Assembly (NCBI GenBank): GCA_023374045.1
Contig: JAIOTZ010000285.1
Span: 1 to 64,000 of the forward strand
DNA from: Limonium bicolor
Taxonomy: Eukaryota > Streptophyta > Magnoliopsida > Caryophyllales > Plumbaginaceae
Reading direction: 5' to 3'
DNA length: 64,000 nucleotides
Both the position numbers and the translations under genes were made by a program. Positions 47,407 through 58,902 of this stretch are shown here, piece after piece. The notes under the pieces were generated by a model that did no database searches, was not told the DNA's origin, and saw nothing but the letters and a program-made list of their open reading frames with translations. Numbering within the stretch: the first letter of the stretch is position 1; the number at the start of each line of letters is the position of its first letter.

Positions 47407-49602
47407 TGTAACACCCCATCCAACAACAAACACATAACAACAATCTCCAGCGGAAACTCAACTCATCACATTACTTATTTCAATGGTGTTACACGCCGTT
47501 AACCACCCATGTGGCTAACAAGGCTAATACATGTACTTTGTATCGGTCTGATGGACTAGACTCCCGAGCAACTACACGTAACATTTGCTTCCCTTAACAA
47601 CAACCCATATACTTATTACATTCCAACCGTACCGAGTATTTACAAACTAATGCCGATAACAATTTTGGTCTTACTACGCCTACAATGCTTACGCCATTTA
47701 AATGGCTACCCATGTATAAACATCTACCCCGTCCTACTCTCGAACGGCTTCCAGCTCCTTGTACCTGAAATAGAAAAGGAGAGAAAGGGTGGCCCCCAAG
47801 GGGCTCAGCACCTTTGCTGGTATGGTAATCCCGCAGCCCACATGCTACCGGGCCACGCACAACTAATTGTCGTCTTAGCATGCGGTTGATTATACTTAAA
47901 TCATGCATATAAGCCATAAACATACAACACATAACATTTCGCCTCAATGGGCTCAACCTATAACCAACACATCCGCACTTAACCAATCATCCAATGATTC
48001 CTTTAACCCTAGAGTGGCTCTCCTCTAAAACGGAGCTACCTCCTTAATGAACGACACGTACCCACTAATCGGGTTATCCTTAAACGCCTCTTGTCATAAC
48101 TGGGATTCATTTCCATGATCCACACACTCCATATCCTATAACACATCTCATTCCTCACATAACAAACATAACCAAACCTTTCTTGTTTCGGCGCACACCT
48201 GATAACATCGTATTCATTTTAGGCACCTAACGTATACATATCATAGCATAGGAAGGGAAATTTCCTAGCACAATATCAACACAAACACCATAAGATCGGT
48301 TCACACAAGGAACCTTCCACCATAGTTAGTATATATATAGTGAGCCTAGAGATTATTGTCAATCTCATGCTAAGCTCGTTACCAACCTCGTTACCGTCCA
48401 GTTATATCGAACGGTTAACTTAAACCCAAGGTGTGTCGGATATAGTAATCCCAAGCACACCGAAATAACATACGTATGCCCCTGTGGCCCGACGTGAGTC
48501 AGTAACTAGCTTTGGATAAGCTAAGGGAAGGTAGAAACCAAATTGGAATACCACCTATACAACACCAAGAGCCGAACTGGATATGATATCGACTCCCGTC
48601 CATCACACGCGTGGCCGGAACAACCGGACTCCTCACCCCCCTTAGTACACATACACTTAATAATAAGTAGTTAGAGATCCATTATGGAGCCTACCACATC
48701 CACACACCATACGGTATCATAACCGAGTTAAGCACACAAGGGAGGTTCACACACTTGCAACAACAATGTCCAACTAACTCACACATAGCCGTGGTTAGCA
48801 CGTTCCCAAGGTTTGGGCCGCCAACTCCGAATACCGATCACTCATGTGTTCCTAGATTTGGTTAGCTAAGGTTTAACACATATTTGAGGTTAAATGGTAT
48901 CGGAGGCCAAATTCGCCACATAAATGAATTACTATAAACTCATTACATGTTTTATCTTACAAGGTGGCAAACACTCAGTAAAACATATTGGCATACAAGC
49001 CGGTGTAATCCGGTAGGACACAGGTTGCAAGAAAACCATACCTGTCACCGGAGTCCACTTTACCACGTCCACTTATGTTTCTCGAGCAATTCTCGAACAA
49101 CTGATAACATTACATGTACTTTTATTAACATCGGGGTAGCATGATTATTTAATGTCTAATGCTTATAACTTTTTCCCCGTTAACTTAGTTACATAACTTC
49201 ACTCTTTAACTTGTTTTACTTTTACATTTCAATACAACTTTTTACCCACTTAATTGTCATTATAACTCACCTAACATGTCCTTAACAACTTTATAACTTC
49301 ATTACTAATCAATCCCCATCATTACATATCATTTCATAACCTTAACCCATGTTTTTGGTCCGACCGGACTTACCGACCGGACTTGTCCATGTCCGGTCGA
49401 TTCCAGAACACATTTCCGCCAAAATTTTCTACTCCGACCGACCTTGTAAGTCCGGTCCTATGTCCGGTCCATTCCAGAAACTAATTCTCGCAGGGTAAAC
49501 TGGGCCCGACCGAACTTGCAAGTCCGGTCGCAAGTCCGGTCTGCCCCAGATCTTTGTTTTCCTTTTTACATTCAACTCCAAACTTCACCCCATATATCCT
49601 AG
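47407..49602 (-). mobile_element. LARD B2 LTR, partial
   Basis: This matches 40358-42455 of LTR B1 and stops at CATATATCCTAG (49602), where LTR C1 starts with TGTAACAC. The remaining 2.3 kb of this LTR is not found on the far side of C. Confidence 0.9.
49357..49549. repeat. Three-unit stem-loop array in LTR B2
   Basis: Closely matches the array in LTR B1. In unit one the middle segment is TACCGACCGGACTTGTCC where B1 has a related one. The second unit has kept GTAAGTCCGGTCC where B1 has mutated it. Confidence 0.88.
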
Positions 49603-50218
49603 TGTAACACCCCTACCGCTAATACCGTCATTACTGTACAATTACTTACCTTCGCAGCGGATAATACATACTCAACGGCGGGTGTACAATGCCGCTAGTC
49701 ACCCACGTGACTAACAAGGCTAGCTACACTACTGCATACTACCGGTCTGATGAAATGAACATACCGAGTGCTCTACACAATACAATACTTCCCATTACAT
49801 ACTCAACCATAATACAATTACAACTCCAATACAATACTATACCGAGTATACTACGATCCTTAAATTACCGATACAGCTTAAGCTTGCACATTCGCATTAC
49901 ATTACAAGTACCAATCCCAACTGTACAACTACCCATGCTTACGTAGCAGTCCCCGTCCTACTCTCTCGAACGGTGGTCAGCTTCGGGTACCTGCACACTA
50001 AAAATGGTCCCCCGAGGGGGTCAGCTTACGCTGCGCATGATCTTCGCATATACCGCGTGCTAACCGCGGTACATCAACTACTTTGGGTCGAATATACATG
50101 GAGTTCATTTACATGCATACATACATACTCATGCTACAACAATACAAACAGCGATACTTACATACACATACAATTTCAATACTTACTAAGGAAGACAGTT
50201 CGATAGTCAACCATTCGT

Positions 50219-50560
50219 ATTCGTTAATCACTCATTACTCCTCGTACTATATTCGATATTCGCTACTCTACTCATACCTACTCCTTACTTTTACATACTC
50301 AGCACTCCATGTTCGATACTTTATTCGTACACGTTCCTTACTCCGTACTCGATACTATACTTATGCACACTCATTACTCAATACTCCTCACATACTCATA
50401 CGTACTCGTTACTCAATACTTACTCATACATACTCAATACTCAATACTTACTCATACATACTTAATACTCAATACTCACTACATACTCATACTCGCTTCT
50501 TACTCGATGCTCATTACTTTACTCATACGTACGCAATACTCAATACTCATTACTTTGGTC
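50219..50560. repeat. TACTCA-type minisatellite in LTR C1
   Basis: Degenerate repeats of ACTCATACATACTCAATACT, pyrimidine and A-rich with almost no G. The repeat keeps several frames open by chance. Copy C2 has the same at about 59519-59850, and a short related run is at 54160-54210 in the internal domain. Confidence 0.85.
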
Positions 50561-51817
50561 TCTGGGCTGAGTCATACTGAAGACTCGCCACCGGGCCTAC
50601 AATACGAGGGCTGTACGATCAGCTCCTCAAATACTCAAATGTCCGTACTACCGGACTGCTCGTATTCCCAACACTCTTCTCTCAGAGTATAATACATTCT
50701 TACAGATTAGCCTAGAAGTATCTCTCTCGATAATCTCCACTGGCTTAGGGAATTACTACTGTCTAGTATCCTCAGGTTTAAGGGTTTCCCCAACATATCG
50801 GATACTCTCATATACGGGACATACTTACATTAGTCGGGTCCTCTCATAATGGGTCGACCAGTTACTAAGGGGTTTGGAGATCCCTCATCATTCTTCACTA
50901 CTCTCATGGTTCATATTTGTACCAAGATTAGTTCCTCTACCAGAGGTTACTTACTTACTTCCACTACTTATTGTGTGTGGATCATCCATTTCGATTCTTC
51001 TATCGTTATCGGGAGGTTGTTACTCCCGTACACTCTCTCACATTCTAGTGAGTTTATTGGGTTGCGTTATCGTTGTGATTCGATAGTTTAGTGCGTTGTT
51101 ATTGTTCCATTGTCTCACAATAAGACTCGTACTACGAGTCATTACATACAAGACTCATCTATGAGTCGATCTACGCACCAAGTAAGCCACACAATCAATT
51201 CAAGAAAGGTTAGCTCATGCAACACACAGCAAGACATGCAAAGGAAAGGCAATAAACCGTTTTCATGCTTTAGTCTTGATTAGCCGGCATACAGCACACA
51301 AATCAATGTAACTCGGTTAGCACGTGGGGCATGAGAAAATCATACCTTTCACCGGGGTTAGCTTTACCGTGTGTTCCCTTGTTCCTTGGTTCACATTGTT
51401 CCACTGATAACGTTTCAAACATGTCATTAATACTATGTTCATACGGTACATAAAGAATTACTACTCCCGTACTTACCCCGTTATCCCCTTGGTTCGGTTT
51501 ATCTTAAGGTTTATAACTTGCAATTTCCTTGATTACTCCTCGTATCTGTTTATACTATTAATGACCCTTAAACATCATTACTTAGATACTAATTATCTTA
51601 TACTAACATTACCGTTCGCTTTACATACTTACTAATTCTTACTTATACAATTTCATTTCCATTCTTCACTTACTTCACATTCTTATTCTAGCTTGTTTAT
51701 ACTCCCAATGACTCTTATTTATGATTACTTAAGTCTTAAGTAACTTATGTAACCATATCCAAACAATACCTTATCATACAGCCCTTTAAAAATTCCTCTC
51801 GGGTGATATTTTATATT

Positions 51818-52000
51818 GGTCCGGGACCTTGTCCAGCTCCTAAGTCCCGGACCACAACTAGTTGGATTCGTATTTGTTTTTGTGAAGTGGTCCGGGACCT
51901 TGTACCAGGGGCAAGTCCCGGACCAGAAGAAATCTGAAAACTCTCGGTTATTTTATGGCTGGTTGGTCCGGGACTTAACACCAGACCTAAGTCCCGGACC
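51818..52000. repeat. GGTCCGGGAC stem-loop array in LTR C1
   Basis: Three units. Each has a left arm GGTCCGGGAC and a right arm GTCCCGGACC. The third is perfect over 13 bp: GGTCCGGGACTTA (51965-51977) with TAAGTCCCGGACC (51988-52000). Loops are 10-16 bases. Confidence 0.92.
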
Positions 52001-53776
52001 ATTAATGGTCTGTTACGACTCGAAATTTCTCATGCTCTGTTCTTCTCCATTCTTGCTCTAACCAATTTCTAATGGTTTCTAATGTTCATCTTACATGTTT
52101 AGCTACCTATCCAAGCAGCTAAACACACCCACATCCATTTCTAACCTCACTACACAATCTACTGATAAGTTATACTCCTCTGTTAATTTTTTCTTCCTTC
52201 CTCCTGTTGCGGTTTCATCGAGCTGCTGCTGCTTCTGTTTCTTTCTTTTCTTTCTTTCACCAATGTTACCAGCTCCTAAGCAAGCTAGTCTCCTCTCTAA
52301 ATTTTGACATGGTGTCCCCTAAAACTTAAGGTTTTCACACATTCATTTGCTCTCACATGAAAATTCATTCAACCTGCATCAGTTTATATATATATATGCG
52401 TTCAAATGCAACTCACGTTTACAGCAGCTCATTATTTGTTTCTTTGACAAATCCTTACTTACTAATACTATCAATACCATTATACTCATTCCCCCACGGT
52501 CACATTAGTTTTTCATTTGCTCAAAGCAATATTTTACCCGTACACACACATACACGCATAAGCACAAAACTGAACAGAGGTAAGTTTTTACCTTGTTTTC
52601 TTTGTGCTTCTGTTTTTCTTTCTTCCTTTCCTTCTCTGTTTGTTTTCTTGTTTTACTCACCGACTTGGACTTCTAGATGGAGTTTGGCAGTGAGATAAAA
52701 TGCCAACCGGTTAGAAAACGAGGCATATGTTCACGGCTGTTTTGGTTTTGCATCAGAGAAAATGGAACAGATGGAATCCAAAGAAGAGTTTGGTCCTTTC
52801 TTTACCTTAGGATTTATGTGGAAAGGGAATGGAGCTTCAACCGGTGCTGTCCAGCCTTCTAACGCTCACACCCAGAAATTTAAAGTTGCTTGTTTTAAAT
52901 TTTTGGAAGGTGGAGATTACTCTCCTGAATGAGGAGATTCCAACGGTGTTATTTTTGTGAGATTTGGTGGTGGTTTGGTCTCTCAAAAATGGAGGAGAAG
53001 GTGCTGTGTTCCTTGGTGTTTAGAATCGCCATTGCGGCTGCTTGGAGGAGAAGAGAATTCAGAAGGTATGGCTAGGTCTGTACGTGAGAGGAGAAATGAG
53101 AGAATAGGAGAGAGACTTGTGAGAGTAAATAAGGTATGTTACTTTATGTTTTTCCTTTTTATTGTTTTTGTCATCTTGCAAATGGAAAAGGAATTACTAG
53201 TGTGAGAGAGGGGCAAAAATCGGATAGCATACAGACCCATGTGGGTTTGAATTTCTTTTTACATTATTGGACACATAGGTTTGTGTTTATTACAGTTTAA
53301 ACCCCACAATTACCCGTTTTTGCACTATTCACTCACCGGTACCCGTTTTCCGGAATTTTCTCGTTTAATTAATTTTATTGGTTCTAGACCTTCATTAATA
53401 TTTATTAATGACTATTTAATTACTTATAATTATTACGGGTCTATTTAACCCGGTTAATATCGCGTTTTCTCGGTTTCCTCGAAAAGCGCGTTTTAGGATT
53501 CGTTTGTGTTTTTAATCCGTTTTGAGGATCCGTTTTCTTCGGGAATTATTCCCGTACATCCATTAGGCATGAATAAGCCTTAAGAATCCTTTAATACTCT
53601 AACCGAGGTCTCGTACCTCCTTTGGTTATATAACGCTTATTGTAACGTTTTTCGTTTTTAAAGCGTTTACTCATTTCTTTGGATTTATTTCTTCACCAAA
53701 ATTACTTAGGCACTATTAGGCCCTAAATACCATATTAGAATAATTTAATCACCATATTTAAGTTCGGGGTATTTCA

Positions 53777-53792
53777 ATCTACCCCCCTTAAA
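53777..53792 (-). promoter_or_regulatory. 3' polypurine tract of LARD C
   Basis: Minus strand TTTAAGGGGGGTAGAT directly before the LTR start TGAAATACCCC. Confidence 0.92.
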
Positions 53793-55123
53793 GAACTTTG
53801 CCCTCAAAGTTGGTGAATCTAATACTGTTACTTATATAATACTCTATGCTAAGGTTATAACCTCTGCATATAATTTGTCAAACTCCAAATGTCTGACATG
53901 ATGCATACTACGCATCCAAACAGCATGTCACTGCATGCATAGCAATCAAAAATATCCGTTTTACTCCTCTCCAAGGGGTCCATCCGCAGACAATTAGGTA
54001 CAATCCTCCCCCAATGAGAGTGATCCCTCAGGTACCGGTCACGTTTGAACACTTACGCTTTCTGGTTCACGGCCGTCATGACTTGAGCACTTACGCTTTC
54101 TGGCTCTACGGTCCTTTGGTTCTGATCAAATTCATTTGCACATATAGAGATCCTCAGGCACTTACTCATACTTACTTACTCATACTTTACTCATACTTAC
54201 TCATACTTACTCGGGACTACGCTGCCCAGTGCCTTGGAAAAATACAAAACACACACTGTTACCGCATAACGGTGTAGTGGTTTCAAACTACTCTACACTT
54301 CCACAGACTCAAAACTAGCTTCACCTCCTATGGTTTCGACCGGATACCCGTGCCTAGGCATGGAGGGTCCACTAGCGCCCGTGGGAGCGGTTTTAAAACC
54401 GATCCTCATTCTCAATTTGAGAAAACATTGTACCAAATAGTTTTGGAAATTCATTTTGAAAACTTGCATACATCTCCCAATCCATTTATGATGATTATAC
54501 CTATTACTAGTGTTATTGTTGTGGCCACTTAGGGGAGCTTCCAGAGTCCTTCAACCACAATGTGATCAGCATTGGTGTTGAATTATCCTTCCACCCCAAT
54601 TTGTGTTCGGCTTCCCTTGATCGCTAGCAAATCAAGTTCCACTTCCCACCTCAATACAAACAGACAGCTCGTCAAACATTATTTCATTTTCTATCTTTTA
54701 ATCTTGCTACTCATAATCATACACATACATTTTCCAATTCATATGATTCACTTGCTTACTTACTAATCATCTCATCCAATGTTACTACATCATTCCAACT
54801 ACTATACTTAAGAAATTCATGGGTAATATCCCATTAGTTTACTGTACTCAATTTATACTCATAACATACATCGGTTTCATACCGATTTATACTCATTACG
54901 TCTCCCATACATACTCATTCCTCATACTATTACCAATGGGGTTCTCATTCCCCTGGAGTTTCTCTACTCCTTTCTTATTCTTATTTCTCCAATAACTACA
55001 ATTACACGATGAGTGAATACGAATGTTTATGTAACATAAGTATCAACATCAAAACGAATTCTCTTGCGCTATGCGCATTGTAGTTTACGCACCTATCACG
55101 TAAACATACATTTCGCGGTTTTC

Positions 55124-55161
55124 GCTCTACCCCCCTTAAAAGGGATTACGCCCACGTAATC
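55124..55161 (-). promoter_or_regulatory. Internal polypurine tract with hairpin, LARD C
   Basis: Minus strand: GATTACG and CGTAATC (55144-55161, four-base loop TGGG), then TTTTAAGGGGGGTAGAGC (55124-55141). It lies about 1.35 kb upstream of the true tract at 53777. Confidence 0.85.
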
Positions 55162-57541
55162 TACCATGTGTCAACACTGGACATTGGTCGAAGGCATTCA
55201 GCCGTCATGGAGTGGTTCAGCTTCCATGCGGTCTATTACACAATGTTCCTTGATCAAAGGGTCTTAACCGTGTTACTGGTAGTCCATCAAGAATTCATTG
55301 GAGTTATTCAACTCTTAACCGTGTTCGGTTCTAGCCTAAATGGCTTTAAGGCATTGGCGATTAACCATTTATTCACTAGCTGTATTTCCCTTAGGATTAT
55401 GGGCCCACTAGCTTCTGCTGCGCGACCCTGATAACTTGGGTTATTCGCCCTTCTCGTTACCTTTAATGTGTTACACATCACCTTTTTATCCCTCTTATTG
55501 TGGGAATAAGGTTCATTGATCAAGTGTGGTGTTCTTTTACCGTGCACAACTCAATGAGTTTTAGGTCCATAACCAGCTCTCTGGGAGTTTATATACATAC
55601 TGTTGTGTTTTAGTGATCATCCTTGGTTCTCTCCGACTTATTGTCGGTTGAGGTTAAGCACTACTTAGTTGTAGTGCTTCTCTACTGTTATGGCTTCTGA
55701 ATTATACCAGTTTCTCTGGTTCATTACAAGTGTTCTTTACTTGTATGACCTGGCATTTTCAATGCGTCGGTCCTTGTGACTTTCTTAAGTCTCCTTTCAC
55801 TTTTATTCCAATGGAATTCACGTCTTGTGATTGTTGGTGTGTTTCACACTTCTCGTGCTTCTTTGGCCTTAGGCCGCACGGTTTGTTTCTAAGCTTTTGC
55901 TTAGCTAGCTTATGCTATGTTCACTGGTGAAAGGAAGAATTTACTACTACTTACATTTTCCTTATTCCTAGCTATCCCACTAGATCATTGACTACACAAG
56001 TGCGATACCAAAACACTCAGTCCTACAGAGTGCAGAGGCATGAACCCTTGGCAGTAACTCTCTTATGAGATCGCAATAGGACTGATCGTTACTCCTTCAG
56101 GTGGTGCTTCATCATTTGGTGCAGCCTTCTGGCTTGTTGCCGGTCTGTCTACCATCTTGTATTAACAACTCCATAGTATTGGGTGATTATTCACATACAT
56201 TGGTCGCCTGTTGCGCACCATGTTCTTACTGATTCTGCAGTATTGGTTTACATGGCATCCGCTGTGCTAGCTTCAGCTCATGCATTTCCACATTTAATCA
56301 TGTTTGGTGTTTATACTCTGAGCTCCTTGAGCGTCATTTACTTATACTTTATTCCCACATATCGAGTTCTTTGAACCGGTTACTCCTTAGTTGTCAACAG
56401 CTGTTGAAGCTTATTACGTTGCTTGGCATTTGTATGCTCAAGCTTACTACTTAGTAGTTCTGAAAGGATGTATTTGACATTTGTTGATGGTATCCCCTTC
56501 TTGGGATCCATGTTTCACCGCTCTCGCGGTCTCACATTTATGAGGGGTATCCTTGCTCGTTGGTCATTAATCTTTTGGTGTAGTCCTTGACCGCTTTCCA
56601 TAGGGTTCACAATGGGTTTTGCAACCGTCGAATGTGTATTGTAATAGTTTCATGGCATACTAGCCATATTGCCTAGAGCTCTGCTCATCATAGCGTTCCA
56701 ATGGTTACTTCTCCGTAACCATGATGGCTTGGAGGTGATACTGGGCTCCATGATATCGTCGCATCACGCTTCCGTTTGTTGGAGACCCTTTTTGTATCTG
56801 GTATTGGTCGATACCATTTATTAATTTGGGGTATCCCCTGTCAAGTGGGATCCCTTCGGTGTTCTAACCGTATGTTCGTTCCAATTGTGGTGTTTTATCA
56901 CGACATTTTGTTCGACTGTTTGACTTGTACCCTTTATGGATTGCTCCTGGGTATTATTGATTATGCCATCATTTGATTGATGTTGAGTATGTTCAGTTGT
57001 CATCCCGCCTTGCGGTTCTGGATCTGGTTATCCGTTGAGGTTATAAGTCTCCCGTTCCTAGGGTAGACCATTGGTGTTTTCCTTATGTTATAACGGTTTG
57101 GTATTCCTTCGGTGATGAATGGTATTCCGGTACCTTATAACATCACCCTGTGTGTTTGTGGTAGTTGTTCTGGGAATTCTATCCCGTTCATTGACACTAT
57201 GTTAATGTTAGGTATTTGCCTTACTGTTTAGACTGGGTATTCCTTCCAGTTATCATACTTTACTTCAATATCTTCAGGACATATCCAATGTCTTTATTCA
57301 GTTGTTGTGCTTCTTGCACCTTTAACTCTTAATTATCCTCCTAGAGTGAGTTCTTGACTCCTTTAGCTTGTAAGCTTACCTGAGTTTCCTTTGCTCGTTT
57401 GAGGTATCTAACTGTTATGTTTTGAATTTACTTATGGTCCGTAGAACGGAGTTGACTACTTCCCGTGTTTCGTACACTACATGTATACATACGTGGGGTA
57501 CCGTCTTGGCACGTTACCACTTACCTAACTATCCGTCAGGC

Positions 57542-57564
57542 CCGCAAGCTCCTTCGGAGTGCGG
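57542..57564 (-). other. Covarying hairpin HP1 in LARD C
   Basis: Minus strand: CCGCA (57564-57560), CTCC, loop GAA, GGAG, bulge CT, TGCGG (57546-57542). All nine pairs are Watson-Crick. Confidence 0.88.
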
Positions 57565-57984
57565 TCGTCCCACATCCCGTATTTGGGTACACTAGTAGTG
57601 TTCGTCACACGCCTAGGTGAAGTATTCTATTGTCAACTCCTCTTGTATCATTCTATGATACTTACCGTAATTCCGTCTATTTGGTTTTTAAAATCCAAGT
57701 TTTAAAAGAAGGTTTGTGATTTTGAAGAAAAATTGGGTTTGAAATAATAATTCGGTGTGAAAAGAAGTTCTTCATGGTGTTGCCATGTCTGAGGTCTTGA
57801 CCAAGTCCAGCTTTTCGCTGACTGGTATGTTCTTAATACAATGGTCGGGCCGTTAGGCCTTTCCAAGGTTTCGTTATTTAAAATCCTTAGGATTTGTGAT
57901 CCTATATTTGCTCCATTCGTCATAGCGGTACTTTAGCAAGTATCTGCGGGTTATTAAAAGTCTTTCAACCGTCTTCTGGTTGCT

Positions 57985-58005
57985 GCACTTGCCCTGGGCA
58001 AGTGC
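57985..58005 (-). other. Palindromic hairpin HP2 in LARD C
   Basis: GCACTTGCC, loop of three, GGCAAGTGC: 9-bp perfect stem. Confidence 0.82.
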
Positions 58006-58869
58006 GCGGGTAGGTTGTTTTTCAGTTAACGTATACCAGTTACGGTATCGTTTCCATCCATATTTGGCGGTCTTATCGGATCTTTCTTTGATCCTTTGAT
58101 CTTGGTGATCGATCTCCTGAGTCGCTTCTCAGTATATTTGACATGATTGTCGCCCATCCGGGTGTCTCACACCTTCAGTGTGGTTAACGAGACTTGACTC
58201 ATCCTTAGGAACCAGGTTGCGGTCCTATAGGTGTATGTGTTATGATTTCTTTCACAGCTATCAGAACTATGTTGCTCGGTTATTACAGCCTCTTGGCATG
58301 TAGGTTTGGTATTAATCCAACCTCGACTAATTCCTTAGTCGGTTTGTACACCGTTGTTGGTATTATCAAGGATTACAGTCCGTATACTCTTTTGTCTCGG
58401 CTTGCTACTCCATTTTTCTTGCTTCATTGTATGACTGTGCTTCTCTCCTTGCTGGCTACGCATGGTTCTCGCGACTGCGAAGCATGTCGCCCCATGGTGC
58501 CATAAATTCCAGTATCCTTGTATTTAGGATCTTCATTCCTCCGCCATTAAGTGCGGTCCTTGTCATTTAACGGAAACCGTCTTCGGGACTTCCAGTTCTT
58601 GGACTCTACCGCAAGACAGGTTCTTTTTCTAATAAGGTTTACTTGCAACTGCCAGATCGGGTGTCACCCGAGTGTGAGAGGTCTTTCCATCTCTCTGGCG
58701 TTATTGTTCCAACTTTATACCGGGGGTTGCGGAGGGCGGGTATGGTTACTGTAGGTATCCAGATCACACTGGAAATTCCTATCTAGCGTCCTCACACACT
58801 AGCACTCAACCCATAGCCCTAAGTCTCTACTTCCTAACTCGGTATTTACCTAAACTCGGTATTTCATCC

Positions 58870-58897
58870 ATCAGAGCGATACTTCGCTCTGATACCA
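58870..58897 (-). promoter_or_regulatory. LARD C primer-binding site inside a hairpin
   Basis: iMet site TGGTATCAGAGC on the minus strand at 58886-58897; 9-bp stem ATCAGAGCG/CGCTCTGAT (58870-58878 with 58885-58893), loop of six. Confidence 0.92.
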
Positions 58898-58902
58898 CTT
58901 TT

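Larger units (their letters stand above)
49603..53776 (-). mobile_element. LARD C downstream LTR (C1)
   Basis: TGTAACACCCCTACCG to GGGGTATTTCA, the latter touching the polypurine tract. It holds a TACTCA-type minisatellite (50219-50560), a hairpin array (51818-52000) and a minus-strand donor-like CAAG/GTAAAA (52586-52595). It has the intact (longer) version at nearly every single-base indel that separates it from C2. Confidence 0.92.
53793..58869 (-). other. LARD C internal domain, non-coding
   Basis: The longest frame here is under 100 codons and none shows a retrotransposon motif. Minus-strand order from the primer site: CATGTCGCCCC block (58480), HP2 (57985-58005), HP1 (57542-57564), CGGGATAGAATTCCCAG block (about 57170-57195), GCGC block (about 56205), the segment shared with LTR D (55935-56060), and the hairpin with internal polypurine tract (55124-55161). 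Confidence 0.85.

Noticed and set aside
50083..50580. 165-codon frame of Tyr, Ser, Leu and Thr (also 59383-59868)
   Set aside because: Translation of the TACTCA-type minisatellite; composition and repeat period explain it.
52677..52862. 61-codon frame identical in both C LTRs (also 61956-62141)
   Set aside because: Copied with the LTR; antisense to the element; no domain.
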